From an uncultured Ruminococcus sp. (lineage in GTDB: Bacteria; Bacillota; Clostridia; Oscillospirales; Ruminococcaceae), in NCBI GenBank assembly GCA_947177935.1, contig CAMWWG010000053.1:1-6489 (forward strand): a stretch of DNA of 6,489 nucleotides, read 5' to 3'. Position 1 is the first letter of the stretch. The number at the start of each line of letters is the position of its first letter. The translations under genes were made by a program, and so were the position numbers. Shown piece by piece: positions 1-6,235 of the stretch. The notes under the pieces are model-generated. The model ran no database searches and was not told the origin of the DNA. It worked only from the letters and a program-made list of their open reading frames with translations.

Positions 1-2
1 CG

Positions 3-113
3 GCGTATGACAACAGTTCTGCAAATTTTGAGGATATTGACAACGGCGAGGGAGATACACCGCAATTGAAAGACAATTACAAGACAAAATATTACAATGT
101 GGACGAAGATTAA
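3..113 (+). CDS. C-terminal end of an upstream protein (partial), possibly LytR-CpsA-Psr family
   Basis: An open frame enters from the left edge and gives 36 residues before a TAA stop at 111-113. The tail is hydrophilic and rich in Asp, Asn, Glu and Lys, ends in VDED, and contains no membrane segment or catalytic motif, so its family cannot be read from the sequence. The guess of a LytR-CpsA-Psr cell-wall ligase rests only on context: such genes often sit between yqeK and rsfS in Clostridia, and their C-termini are often low-complexity and acidic. A 44-nt A/T-rich gap separates it from rsfS and holds no terminator, so the two may share a transcript. That this is a real coding end is likely; the family is uncertain. 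Confidence 0.6.
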   Translation, partial: AYDNSSANFEDIDNGEGDTPQLKDNYKTKYYNVDED

Positions 114-157
114 AATTAATAATAAAAAATTATAATTATTATAAGAGGTGAATTTTT

Positions 158-517
158 ATGACAGCAGAAGAAAAAATAAAAATTGCCGTAAAGGCATTGG
201 ATGCAAAACGTGCAGAGGATATCCGGGTGCTGAAAGTCACGGATCTGACGATTCTTGGTGATTATTTCATTATTGCCAACGGTAACAGCACCACACATAC
301 GAAAACGCTTGCGGAAGAAGCAGAATTTCAGCTTTCACAGCACGGTGTAGAACCGCACCACACAGAGGGCATGAATGGTTCTAACTGGTATATCCTGGAT
401 TACACGGATGTGATTATTCATGTATTTTACCAGGAAACCAGGGAATTTTACCGGTTGGAACAGCTTTGGGCGGATGCTGAGCACGTAGATATTTCTGAGT
501 GGCTCACAGAAGAATAA
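158..517 (+). CDS. rsfS: Ribosome silencing factor RsfS (YbeB/YqeL, Iojap family)
   Basis: RsfS binds protein L14 on the 50S subunit and blocks joining with the 30S subunit, shutting down translation when nutrients are short. The 119 residues match the usual family length (about 105-120). Visible family features are the stretch around residues 15-40 (DAKRAEDIRVLKV, then LGDYFIIANGNS), a short helical middle, EGMNGSNWYILDY at about 70-82, DVIIHVF at 84-90, and REFYRLEQLWADA at about 95-107, the most diagnostic block. The ATG start is supported by AGAGGTG at 144-150, 7 nt upstream. No clear promoter precedes it, so it is probably transcribed with the upstream gene. leuS starts 42 nt downstream; rsfS-leuS adjacency is common in Clostridia. 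The assignment is confident. Confidence 0.95.
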   Translation: MTAEEKIKIAVKALDAKRAEDIRVLKVTDLTILGDYFIIANGNSTTHTKTLAEEAEFQLSQHGVEPHHTEGMNGSNWYILDYTDVIIHVFYQETREFYRLEQLWADAEHVDISEWLTEE

Positions 518-539
518 AATTAAATTTAAAATTAAATTT
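516..539 (+). repeat. 12-bp perfect tandem duplication in the rsfS-leuS spacer
   Basis: The unit AAAATTAAATTT occurs twice in direct succession (516-527 and 528-539), starting at the last two bases of the rsfS stop codon. It fills most of the rsfS-leuS gap ahead of the leuS ribosome binding site. It looks like a simple duplication in A/T-rich spacer DNA; no function is visible. Confidence 0.8.
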
Positions 540-559
540 CAACAGAAAGGATCTTTTTC

Positions 560-2974
560 ATGGCAAATTCAAATTATGATTATTCCAGAATTGAAAAGAA
601 ATGGCAGAAATACTGGGATGAACACCAGACATTTCAGGCAGGCACGGACTATTCCAAGCCAAAATTTTATGCTCTGGTAGAATTTCCCTATCCATCCGGA
701 CAGGGTCTCCACATCGGACACCCCAGACCCTATACAGCAATGGACATCGTCGCAAGAAAACGCCGTCTGGAGGGTTATAACGTTCTGTTTCCTATGGGAT
801 GGGATGCATTCGGTCTGCCGACAGAAAATTTTGCAATTAAAAATAAAGTTCATCCGGCAATTGTGACAGAAAACAATGTCAGACGTTTCAAAGAACAGTT
901 AAAATCTCTCGGACTGAGTTTTGACTGGGATCGGTATATCAACACGACAGATCCCGATTATTTCAAGTGGACACAGTGGATTTTCATCCAGTTATTCAAA
1001 AAGGGACTGGCTTATAAAAAAGAAATGGCTGTCAACTGGTGCACATCCTGCAAGGTTGTCCTTGCGAATGAGGAAGTTGTCGGCGGTTGCTGCGAACGCT
1101 GCGGCGGTGAGGTCATCCGAAAAGTCAAGAGCCAGTGGATGTTGAAAATTACAGAATATGCACAGAAATTAATTGACGATCTGACAGAAGTCGATTATCT
1201 GGAAAAAATCAAGACAACACAAATTAACTGGATCGGACGTTCCGAGGGTGCAGAAGTGGATTTTGAGACAACTGCCGGCGACACACTCACGGTTTACACC
1301 ACAAGACCGGATACGCTCTTTGGTGCAACATACATGGTCATTGCGCCGGAACATCCCATGCTGAAAAAATGGGAGAATCTTCTGACAAATCCGGAAGAAA
1401 TCAAGGCTTATCAGGAACTCGCTGCAAGAAAATCCGATTTTGATAGAACGGAAATGAATAAAGACAAGACCGGTGTCAGATTGCAGGGCGTTTCTGCCAT
1501 CAATCCTGTAAACGGCAAGGAAATCCCGATCTTTATTTCTGACTATGTTCTCATGAGTTACGGGACTGGTGCAATTATGGCTGTTCCGGCACATGACGAC
1601 AGAGACTGGGAATTTGCCAAAGTATTCGGCATTGACATGATTGAAGTTGTCGCAGGCGGCAATATTCAGGAATGCGCATTCACAGACTGTGCAACGGGTG
1701 TGATGGTCAATTCCGGATTCCTGACGGGTCTGAGCGTGGAAGATGCCAAAATCAAAATAAAAGACTGGCTGGAAGAAACCGGCAAGGGTCACAGAAAAAT
1801 TAATTATAAGCTCCGTGACTGGGTGTTCAGCCGTCAGAGATACTGGGGCGAACCAATTCCGCTTGTGAACTGCGAAAAATGTGGTTGGGTTGCGATTCCG
1901 GAAGAAGAACTGCCGCTCCGTCTGCCGGAAGTGGAAAGCTACATGCCGACGGATAACGGCGAATCACCATTGTCAACACTGGAAAGTTTTATCAATACAA
2001 CATGTCCTTGCTGTGGCGGCGCTGCGAAGCGTGAAACAGATACCATGCCGCAATGGGCAGGTTCTTCCTGGTATTTCCTGAGATATTGCGATCCGCACAA
2101 TCCGGATCAGTTAGCATCCAAAGAAGCGCTTGAATACTGGATGCCGGTGGACTGGTACAATGGTGGAATGGAACATACCACACTGCACCTGTTATATTCT
2201 AGATTCTGGAATAAATTTCTGTATGATATTGGATCTGTTTCCTGTAAAGAACCGTATATGCGCCGGACATCTCATGGCATGGTTCTGGGTGAGGACGGAC
2301 AGAAAATGTCCAAGTCCCGTGGCAATGTCATCAATCCGGATGACGTTGTACGTCAGTATGGCGCAGACACGCTCAGATTATATGAGATGTTTATCGGTGA
2401 TTTTGAGAAAACAGCGCCCTGGAGTCCGTCCAGTATCAAGGGATGTAAACGATTCTTGGATCGTGTCTGGGCGTTGCAGGATATTTTAACAGATGGCGAT
2501 GTATATCGTCCGGAGCTGCTGTCAGCGTTCCATAAGACAATCAAGAAAGTCACAGAAGATATTGAAGCATTGAAATTCAACACAGCAATTGCGGCAATGA
2601 TGGCGCTTGTGAATGATATTTATGCAACGGGCAATGTGACAAGAGCAGAATACAGAACGCTTCTGATTTTGCTGAATCCGTTTGCACCTCACATGACAGA
2701 AGAACTTTATGAGATCTGCAATTTCGGTGGTGTTCTCAATCAGCAGAAGTGGGCTGTCTATGAGGAATCCCTCTGTGTAGATCGGACAGTTGAGATTGTT
2801 GTGCAGGTCAATGGCAAACTTAAGACAAAATTAACAATTCCTGTCAACGCAGAAAAAGATGCCGTCCTGGCACAGGCGCTTGCAGAACAGAAAGTTCAGG
2901 ATGCTGTTGCCGGCAAGAATTTCATCAAGCAAATTTATGTACAAAATAAACTGGTCAATTTTGTAGTAAAATAA
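560..2974 (+). CDS. leuS: Leucyl-tRNA synthetase (class I)
   Basis: This cytosolic enzyme attaches leucine to tRNA-Leu using ATP and hydrolyses mischarged tRNA in a separate editing domain. At 804 residues it is full length. The catalytic HIGH motif is at 51-54, inside [13 protein letters not shown], and KMSKS is at 582-586, followed by RGNVINPDD. The CP1 editing domain lies at about 220-420, with the threonine-rich TTRPDTLFG at 247-255 and [16 protein letters not shown] at 335-350. One Cys cluster is at C161-x2-C164 with C178-x2-C181. A second, C438-x2-C441 with C482-x2-C485, fits the zinc-binding insert known in many bacterial LeuRS. The anticodon-binding domain follows at about 620-735, and the C-terminal domain carries [11 protein letters not shown] at 748-758. 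AAAGGA at 546-551, 8 nt upstream, supports the ATG. The gene lies 42 nt after rsfS with no T-box leader between them. Confidence 0.98.
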   Translation: MANSNYDYSRIEKKWQKYWDEHQTFQAGTDYSKPKFYALVEFPYPSGQGLHIGHPRPYTAMDIVARKRRLEGYNVLFPMGWDAFGLPTENFAIKNKVHPAIVTENNVRRFKEQLKSLGLSFDWDRYINTTDPDYFKWTQWIFIQLFKKGLAYKKEMAVNWCTSCKVVLANEEVVGGCCERCGGEVIRKVKSQWMLKITEYAQKLIDDLTEVDYLEKIKTTQINWIGRSEGAEVDFETTAGDTLTVYTTRPDTLFGATYMVIAPEHPMLKKWENLLTNPEEIKAYQELAARKSDFDRTEMNKDKTGVRLQGVSAINPVNGKEIPIFISDYVLMSYGTGAIMAVPAHDDRDWEFAKVFGIDMIEVVAGGNIQECAFTDCATGVMVNSGFLTGLSVEDAKIKIKDWLEETGKGHRKINYKLRDWVFSRQRYWGEPIPLVNCEKCGWVAIPEEELPLRLPEVESYMPTDNGESPLSTLESFINTTCPCCGGAAKRETDTMPQWAGSSWYFLRYCDPHNPDQLASKEALEYWMPVDWYNGGMEHTTLHLLYSRFWNKFLYDIGSVSCKEPYMRRTSHGMVLGEDGQKMSKSRGNVINPDDVVRQYGADTLRLYEMFIGDFEKTAPWSPSSIKGCKRFLDRVWALQDILTDGDVYRPELLSAFHKTIKKVTEDIEALKFNTAIAAMMALVNDIYATGNVTRAEYRTLLILLNPFAPHMTEELYEICNFGGVLNQQKWAVYEESLCVDRTVEIVVQVNGKLKTKLTIPVNAEKDAVLAQALAEQKVQDAVAGKNFIKQIYVQNKLVNFVVK

Positions 2975-2986
2975 CAAAATTCCGGT
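2950..2986 (+). other. Possible stem-loop spanning the leuS stop codon
   Basis: AATTTTGT at 2957-2964 is perfectly complementary to ACAAAATT at 2974-2981, with a 9-nt loop. After a 2-nt left-side bulge, ACTGG (2950-2954) can pair with CCGGT (2982-2986) including one G-U pair. No U-run follows, so it does not look like an intrinsic terminator; it might protect a 3' end or be chance. No other terminator for leuS is visible before the rpsU promoter. Confidence 0.3.
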
Positions 2987-3023
2987 ATTCTAAAAATAAT
3001 TTGAAAAATCCTCAGAATTGCTA

Positions 3024-3052
3024 TTGACAAATCCATCGGGACATGTTATAAT
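3024..3052 (+). promoter_or_regulatory. Consensus sigma-A promoter of rpsU (extended -10)
   Basis: TTGACA at 3024-3029 and TATAAT at 3047-3052 both match consensus in all six positions and are separated by exactly 17 nt. TG at 3044-3045 adds an extended -10 element. The expected transcription start is about A3059. A promoter this close to consensus suits a highly expressed ribosomal protein gene. It lies 50 nt after leuS and starts a new transcription unit. Confidence 0.9.
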
Positions 3053-3058
3053 AATAGT

Positions 3059-3253
3059 AGTCTAATAATATAGATTTTAAAAAATATATTGCAAGGTTGA
3101 TGACTGATATTCTTGTGTTTTCCTACTTTCAGGTTAATTTTAAAATAATTAAATTATTTAGATAATTCTGGAAATGCCTGAAAATGCAGAATATTTAGTA
3201 TACTATCCGGCTTGTACTGGATAGAACCTCTGAGCAAAGGGAGGGAATAGCAA
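3059..3253 (+). promoter_or_regulatory. Long rpsU 5' leader with candidate hairpins
   Basis: About 195 nt separate the predicted start of transcription from the rpsU ATG, and no open frame of note lies in it. Three pairings are visible. TTTCAGG (3127-3133) pairs with CCTGAAA (3177-3183) and encloses an A/U hairpin, AAATAAT (3143-3149) with ATTATTT (3153-3159). A separate 8-bp stem with one G-U pair, CTATCCGG (3203-3210) with CTGGATAG (3217-3224), has loop CTTGTA and ends 11 nt before the Shine-Dalgarno. There is no U-run after any stem, so control, if it exists, would act on translation or mRNA stability. Self-regulating leaders are common for ribosomal protein genes. No known riboswitch or T-box signature is recognised. 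Confidence 0.45.
3236..3245 (+). promoter_or_regulatory. Strong Shine-Dalgarno site of rpsU
   Basis: AAAGGGAGGG is a purine-only stretch with a long anti-Shine-Dalgarno match, 8 nt before the ATG at 3254. It fixes the rpsU start and predicts efficient translation. It lies 11 nt after the hairpin at 3203-3224. Confidence 0.85.
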
Positions 3254-3427
3254 ATGGCAGAAGTACGTGTTGGCAAAAACGAATCTCTGGATACGGCTTT
3301 AAAACGTTTCAAGAGATCCTGTGCCAAGGACGGCGTGATTGCTGAGGTGCGCAAAAGAGAGCACTATGAGAAGCCATCGGTAAGACGGAAAAAGAAGTCC
3401 GAGGCAGCTCGCAAGAGAAAGTATTAA
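3254..3427 (+). CDS. rpsU: 30S ribosomal protein S21 (bS21)
   Basis: bS21 is a small, highly basic protein of the 30S subunit platform that lies near the 3' end of 16S rRNA and helps initiation. The 57-residue product is the usual length in Firmicutes. It opens [10 protein letters not shown], continues with [14 protein letters not shown] at about 14-27, then [18 protein letters not shown] at about 31-48, and ends AARKRKY; this matches the family end to end. The gene has its own consensus promoter, a long leader, a strong Shine-Dalgarno site and a downstream terminator, so it can be a single-gene unit. In B. subtilis rpsU is followed by yqeY; here yqeG follows instead. It is easily missed because of its length. 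Confidence 0.97.
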   Translation: MAEVRVGKNESLDTALKRFKRSCAKDGVIAEVRKREHYEKPSVRRKKKSEAARKRKY

Positions 3428-3439
3428 GACTTTGGAATG

Positions 3440-3475
3440 CAGGGGTGTGCTGTAACCGGCGCACTCCTGTTTTTT
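3440..3475 (+). terminator. Intrinsic terminator after rpsU
   Basis: CAGGGGTGTGC (3440-3450) pairs with GCGCACTCCTG (3459-3469) as an 11-bp stem with two G-U pairs and an 8-nt loop. Six T residues follow at 3470-3475. It begins 13 nt after the rpsU stop codon. Only 9 nt separate the U-run from the yqeG Shine-Dalgarno, so yqeG depends on readthrough unless an unseen promoter exists. Confidence 0.9.
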
Positions 3476-3484
3476 CGGGTGAAT

Positions 3485-3499
3485 GGAGGAATTGTTTTG
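3485..3499 (+). promoter_or_regulatory. Shine-Dalgarno and TTG start of yqeG
   Basis: GGAGGA at 3485-3490 lies 6 nt before TTG at 3497-3499. The open frame extends upstream to an ATG at 3437, but that codon sits beside the terminator stem, has no ribosome binding site, and would add 20 residues (including coding through the terminator) with no family counterpart. The TTG gives MFRATAAARS, in line with YqeG proteins that begin MF. Confidence 0.8.
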
Positions 3500-3985
3500 T
3501 TTCGGGCAACGGCGGCGGCTCGTTCCGTCTGTGAGATTACACCGGATTTTCTGAAAAACAGGGGTGTCAGGGGGCTTCTCCTGGATATTGACAATACATT
3601 GACAACGCATGATAATCCCGTTCCGGCGGACGGCGTTCTTGAATGGATTGCAGCCGTAAAAGCGGCAGGCATCCAGATGCGGCTTGTGTCGAATAATCAT
3701 CCTCCCCGGGTGGAACCATTCGCAGAACTGCTTGGCATTCCCTGTGTCTGTGAAAGCAAAAAGCCGCTCTCAAAAGGCTTCCGGCAGGCAATGGCGGAGA
3801 TGCAGCTCCCGAAATCTGAACTCTGTGTGATCGGAGATCAGATTTATACAGATATTTTGGGCGCAAACTGGTTTCACGTCCGGAGTATCTATGTTAGACC
3901 AATGGAGCTGGAAAAGACGGTTTTTTTCAGATGCAAACGTTTCCTGGAAAAACCATTTCTCCCCAGGGAACAGGATTTTATTTAA
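3497..3985 (+). CDS. yqeG: YqeG family HAD-type phosphatase (HAD subfamily IIIA)
   Basis: This is a HAD hydrolase of the YqeG group, presumed to remove phosphate from an unidentified substrate in the cytosol; related fungal and plant proteins are phosphatidylglycerophosphate phosphatases, but that role is not shown for this bacterial group. With the TTG start it has 162 residues, close to the family length of about 170. All four HAD motifs are present: motif I DIDNT at 30-34 (nucleophile D30, acid/base D32), motif II LVSNN at 63-67 (S65), motif III lysine in KKPLSK at 88-93, and motif IV GDQIYTD at 113-119 (D114, D119). There is no membrane segment. It lies after the rpsU terminator and 33 nt before aroQ. 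In B. subtilis yqeG heads the yqe cluster that also includes rsfS. Confidence 0.93.
   Translation: MFRATAAARSVCEITPDFLKNRGVRGLLLDIDNTLTTHDNPVPADGVLEWIAAVKAAGIQMRLVSNNHPPRVEPFAELLGIPCVCESKKPLSKGFRQAMAEMQLPKSELCVIGDQIYTDILGANWFHVRSIYVRPMELEKTVFFRCKRFLEKPFLPREQDFI
3588..3616 (+). promoter_or_regulatory. Possible internal promoter in yqeG
   Basis: TTGACA at 3588-3593 and GATAAT at 3611-3616 are 17 nt apart; only the first base of the -10 departs from consensus. It could supply transcripts to aroQ and pepP, which otherwise sit downstream of the rpsU terminator. The -35 overlaps codons for the conserved HAD motif I, so coding constraint alone could produce it. A second TTGACA at 3599-3604 has no suitably spaced -10. 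Confidence 0.3.
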
Positions 3986-4005
3986 ATTTTTAATATTATT
4001 TTATT

Positions 4006-4021
4006 GAGGTGTATTTTTTTG
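4006..4021 (+). promoter_or_regulatory. Shine-Dalgarno and TTG start of aroQ
   Basis: GAGGTG at 4006-4011 is 7 nt before TTG at 4019-4021. An in-frame TTG at 4004 overlaps this ribosome binding site and cannot use it. Starting at 4019 gives MKRKILILHGPNLN, which matches the family N-terminus and places every active-site residue at its usual number. Confidence 0.85.
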
Positions 4022-4462
4022 AAAAGAAAAATTCTAATCCTACATGGCCCTAATTTGAATTTACTGGGAGAACGTGAACCTGGCATTTATGGCGATACCA
4101 GTTTTGAGACATTAAATCAGCATCTGATGGCTTATGCAGAATCCGCCGGGCTGGAGGCTGAAATTTTTCAGTCCAATCATGAGGGCGCATTAATTGACAA
4201 ATTGCATGAATCCCGGAAAGAATGCGTTGGCGTAGTTCTGAATGCAGGTGCTTACACGCATTACAGCTATGCGATTGCAGATGCGATCAAGGCTATTAAA
4301 ATTCCTGTGATTGAAGTCCATATCAGTAATATTTTTGCAAGAGATGCGTTCCGGTCAAATTCCGTGATTGCGCCCGTCTGTGCGGGGAGTATTTCCGGAT
4401 TCGGCTTGCTGAGCTATGATCTGGCGATCCGGGCACTGGCAGAAATGATGGTGGAATTATGA
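4019..4462 (+). CDS. aroQ: 3-dehydroquinate dehydratase, type II
   Basis: AroQ converts 3-dehydroquinate to 3-dehydroshikimate, the third step of the shikimate pathway to aromatic amino acids, and works in the cytosol as a dodecamer. The 147 residues are the typical length. Visible conserved positions are HGPNLNLLGEREP at 9-21 (N12, R19), Y24 in GIYG, QSNHEG at 51-56, NAGAYTH at 75-81, EVHISN at 99-104 and R108. N12, R19, Y24, H101 and R108 fall at the same numbers as the active-site residues of the M. tuberculosis enzyme. A second His common after SN in the SNxHARE motif is Phe here (F106), a position that varies in the family. The stop codon overlaps the pepP start (ATGA), which implies translational coupling. 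Confidence 0.96.
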   Translation: MKRKILILHGPNLNLLGEREPGIYGDTSFETLNQHLMAYAESAGLEAEIFQSNHEGALIDKLHESRKECVGVVLNAGAYTHYSYAIADAIKAIKIPVIEVHISNIFARDAFRSNSVIAPVCAGSISGFGLLSYDLAIRALAEMMVEL

Positions 4463-5532
4463 AAACCAGAATTGAGAATTTAAAGAAAATATTGTCCGGC
4501 AAGGCAGACTGTGCTTTGATTATCAATCCTGTTAACAGAAGATATTTTACAGGAATGAAATCTTCTGCCGGGTATTTACTGGTATTTCCGGAAGATGCTT
4601 GTTTTATTACGGATTCCCGGTATATCGAGCATTCCCGTGAAGTCATCCGACACTGTGAAGTTCTCGAACAGGAACGGGATTTTTATGTACAGATTAAAAA
4701 AATTCTGAACAAACACAACGCACAGACAATCGCTGTGGAATCCCATGACATGACGCTGAAACAATATCATAAAATTCAGGAAAAACTACCGGATTTTGAT
4801 GTTCTGGGGGATTCTTCACTCAGTCGGGCGATTTATGCGTTGCGAACGGTCAAATCTCCGGAGGAAATCCGGAAAATCAAAGCCGCACAGGCACTTGCGG
4901 AACATGCTCTGCAAGCACTTCTGGAGCATCTTCATGTCGGAATGACAGAACGGGAAGTGGCGTTAGAATTGGATTTTCACATGAGAAAGAACGGCGCAGA
5001 AGATCTGTCTTTCGAGACAATCGCCCTCACCGGCGCACACAGTTCCATGCCGCACGGCGTCCCGGATGACAGAATCATTCAACAAAACAGCTTTGTACTG
5101 ATGGATTTCGGCGCAGTCGTTGACGGTTATCACAGCGACATGACCAGAACAATTTGCGTTGGTCGACCGTCGCAGGAAATGCAGGAAGTCTATGAAATCG
5201 TCCGGAATGCCCAGGATGCTGCCAAAGCAGCCGCAAGACCAGGGATTTCCGGGAAAGCACTGGATGCTGTTGCCAGGGATCTGATGACACAAGCCGGTTA
5301 TGGCGAACAGTTCGGGCATTCGCTCGGGCATGGTGTCGGACTGGAAATTCATGAATATCCGGTTGTCAGTATGGCAAATTCTAAAATTTTAGAACCGGGA
5401 AATGTTGTGACAATTGAACCGGGAATCTATCTGCCCGGAAAATTCGGTGTAAGAATTGAAGATTTCGTATATATTACTAAAAATTCCTGTGAAAATTTGA
5501 CGAATCTTACAAATACACTCGTTTGTGTCTGA
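4459..5532 (+). CDS. pepP: Xaa-Pro aminopeptidase, M24B family (YqhT-like)
   Basis: This metallopeptidase removes the N-terminal residue when proline is second, normally with two Mn2+ ions, in the cytosol. It has 357 residues, close to B. subtilis YqhT. An N-terminal creatinase-like domain (about 1-130) has NRRYFTG at 26-32 and FITDSRY at 49-55. The pita-bread catalytic domain (about 135-357) carries all five metal ligands: D216 (MDFG) and D227 (HSDMTRT), H291 (GHSLGHGVG), E320 (TIEPG) and E334 (VRIED). H199 (MPHG) and H298 (IHEYP) match further conserved histidines. No signal peptide is seen. The start overlaps the aroQ stop by 4 nt with no strong ribosome binding site of its own, so translation is probably coupled. 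The order aroQ-pepP-efp is that of B. subtilis yqhS-yqhT-efp. The exact substrate is inferred; a general M24 dipeptidase remains possible. Confidence 0.92.
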   Translation: MKTRIENLKKILSGKADCALIINPVNRRYFTGMKSSAGYLLVFPEDACFITDSRYIEHSREVIRHCEVLEQERDFYVQIKKILNKHNAQTIAVESHDMTLKQYHKIQEKLPDFDVLGDSSLSRAIYALRTVKSPEEIRKIKAAQALAEHALQALLEHLHVGMTEREVALELDFHMRKNGAEDLSFETIALTGAHSSMPHGVPDDRIIQQNSFVLMDFGAVVDGYHSDMTRTICVGRPSQEMQEVYEIVRNAQDAAKAAARPGISGKALDAVARDLMTQAGYGEQFGHSLGHGVGLEIHEYPVVSMANSKILEPGNVVTIEPGIYLPGKFGVRIEDFVYITKNSCENLTNLTNTLVCV

Positions 5533-5536
5533 TATT

Positions 5537-5556
5537 TTTGCAATAACTATTGCAAA
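5537..5556. repeat. 20-bp perfect palindrome upstream of efp
   Basis: TTTGCAATA (5537-5545) and TATTGCAAA (5548-5556) are perfect inverted repeats around AC. It begins 4 nt after the pepP stop and its right arm contains the presumed efp -35 box. Its symmetry and tight spacing resemble a repressor site. As RNA it could form a 7-bp stem with a 6-nt loop, but with only two G-C pairs and just three U residues after it, it would be a poor terminator. Confidence 0.75.
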
Positions 5557-5578
5557 TTTCTGAATTTTAGTGTAAAAT
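5550..5578 (+). promoter_or_regulatory. Probable efp promoter
   Basis: TTGCAA at 5550-5555 and TAAAAT at 5573-5578 are 17 nt apart, each with four or five of six consensus matches. Transcription would start near 5585, giving a leader of about 31 nt that contains the Shine-Dalgarno TGGAGG at 5601-5606. The -35 box is part of the palindrome at 5537-5556. Confidence 0.6.
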
Positions 5579-5615
5579 AGAAATATAAATTTTTTTATTA
5601 TGGAGGTTTTTGATT

Positions 5616-6179
5616 ATGATTACAGCAGGTGATTTCAGAAACGGCATGACATTTGAGCTTGACGGCAATGTTGTGCAGGTTGTTGAATTCCAGCACGTAA
5701 AACCGGGCAAGGGCGCAGCATTCGTCCGCACCAAGTACAAGAACGTCATCACAGGTTCTGTTGTGGAACGTTCTTTCAATCCGACGGAGAAATTCCCCAC
5801 AGCGTATGTGGAGCGCAAGGACATGCAGTATCTTTACGAAGATTCTGGTCTGTATTATTTCATGGACATGGAAACATACGAACAGCTTCCGATCGAGAAA
5901 GAAAAACTCGGCGCAAGCTTTGCGTTCGTCAAGGAAAATATGGAAGTGAAAGTGCTGTCCTACAAGGGCAATGTGTTCGGTGTAGAACCGCCCTATTTTG
6001 TAGAACTTCAGGTGACACAGACAGATCCCGGATTCAAGGGCGATACCGCAACCAATGCCACAAAGCCGGCAACCCTGGAAACAGGCGCAGAAGTGCGTGT
6101 TCCGCTGTTTATTGACGAGGGTGAAGTGATCCGGATCGACACCAGAACGGGCGAATATATGGAGCGTGTCAAGGCATAA
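5616..6179 (+). CDS. efp: Translation elongation factor P
   Basis: EF-P binds between the ribosomal P and E sites and restores peptide bond formation at consecutive prolines. The 187 residues show the three usual beta-barrel domains: KOW-like at about 1-65, an OB fold at about 66-127 and a second OB fold at about 128-187. It opens [10 protein letters not shown]. The loop KPGKG (29-33) holds K32, the lysine that B. subtilis EF-P modifies with 5-aminopentanol; whether it is modified here is unknown. The C-terminal signature runs from K150 to G169, with VPLFIDEG at 162-169. The ATG at 5616 is preferred over an in-frame TTG at 5610 because it gives the family N-terminus and lies 9 nt after TGGAGG (5601-5606). 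It follows pepP after 83 nt that contain a likely promoter. No terminator follows, so the next gene is probably co-transcribed. Confidence 0.97.
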   Translation: MITAGDFRNGMTFELDGNVVQVVEFQHVKPGKGAAFVRTKYKNVITGSVVERSFNPTEKFPTAYVERKDMQYLYEDSGLYYFMDMETYEQLPIEKEKLGASFAFVKENMEVKVLSYKGNVFGVEPPYFVELQVTQTDPGFKGDTATNATKPATLETGAEVRVPLFIDEGEVIRIDTRTGEYMERVKA

Positions 6180-6235
6180 TCCTGCATTCCCGTGATTCTG
6201 CATGAATTTAGAAATAACCGGAGGAGTAAGCAATG

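Noticed and set aside
37..98. TTGACA at 37-42 and TTGAAA at 66-71 as an rsfS promoter
   Set aside because: Neither has a -10 box at suitable spacing; the nearby TATTAC and TACAAT are poorly matched or too far away.
119..142. Inverted repeat ATAATAA / TTATTAT before the rsfS ribosome binding site
   Set aside because: It is a 7-bp pure A/T stem in A/T-rich sequence, expected by chance and too weak to terminate.
1169..1792. 207-codon open frame on the minus strand
   Set aside because: It is antisense to the LeuRS editing domain, whose motifs are intact on the + strand, and its product resembles no family.
3437..3496. N-terminal extension of yqeG from the ATG at 3437
   Set aside because: It would translate through the rpsU terminator, lacks a ribosome binding site and adds residues not found in the family.
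3299..3866. Several overlapping minus-strand frames across rpsU and yqeG
   Set aside because: rpsU and yqeG are confirmed by family motifs, and the antisense products have no coherent features.
3908..3954. Competing stems around the T7 run in yqeG (CTGGAAAA, T7CAG, CTGGAAAAACC)
   Set aside because: They look attenuator-like but lie inside coding sequence with the T-run within a stem, not after it, so no terminator forms.
4195..4223. TTGACA inside aroQ as a pepP promoter
   Set aside because: The sequence at the -10 position (AAGAAT) is a poor match at 17-nt spacing, and the aroQ-pepP overlap already suggests coupling.
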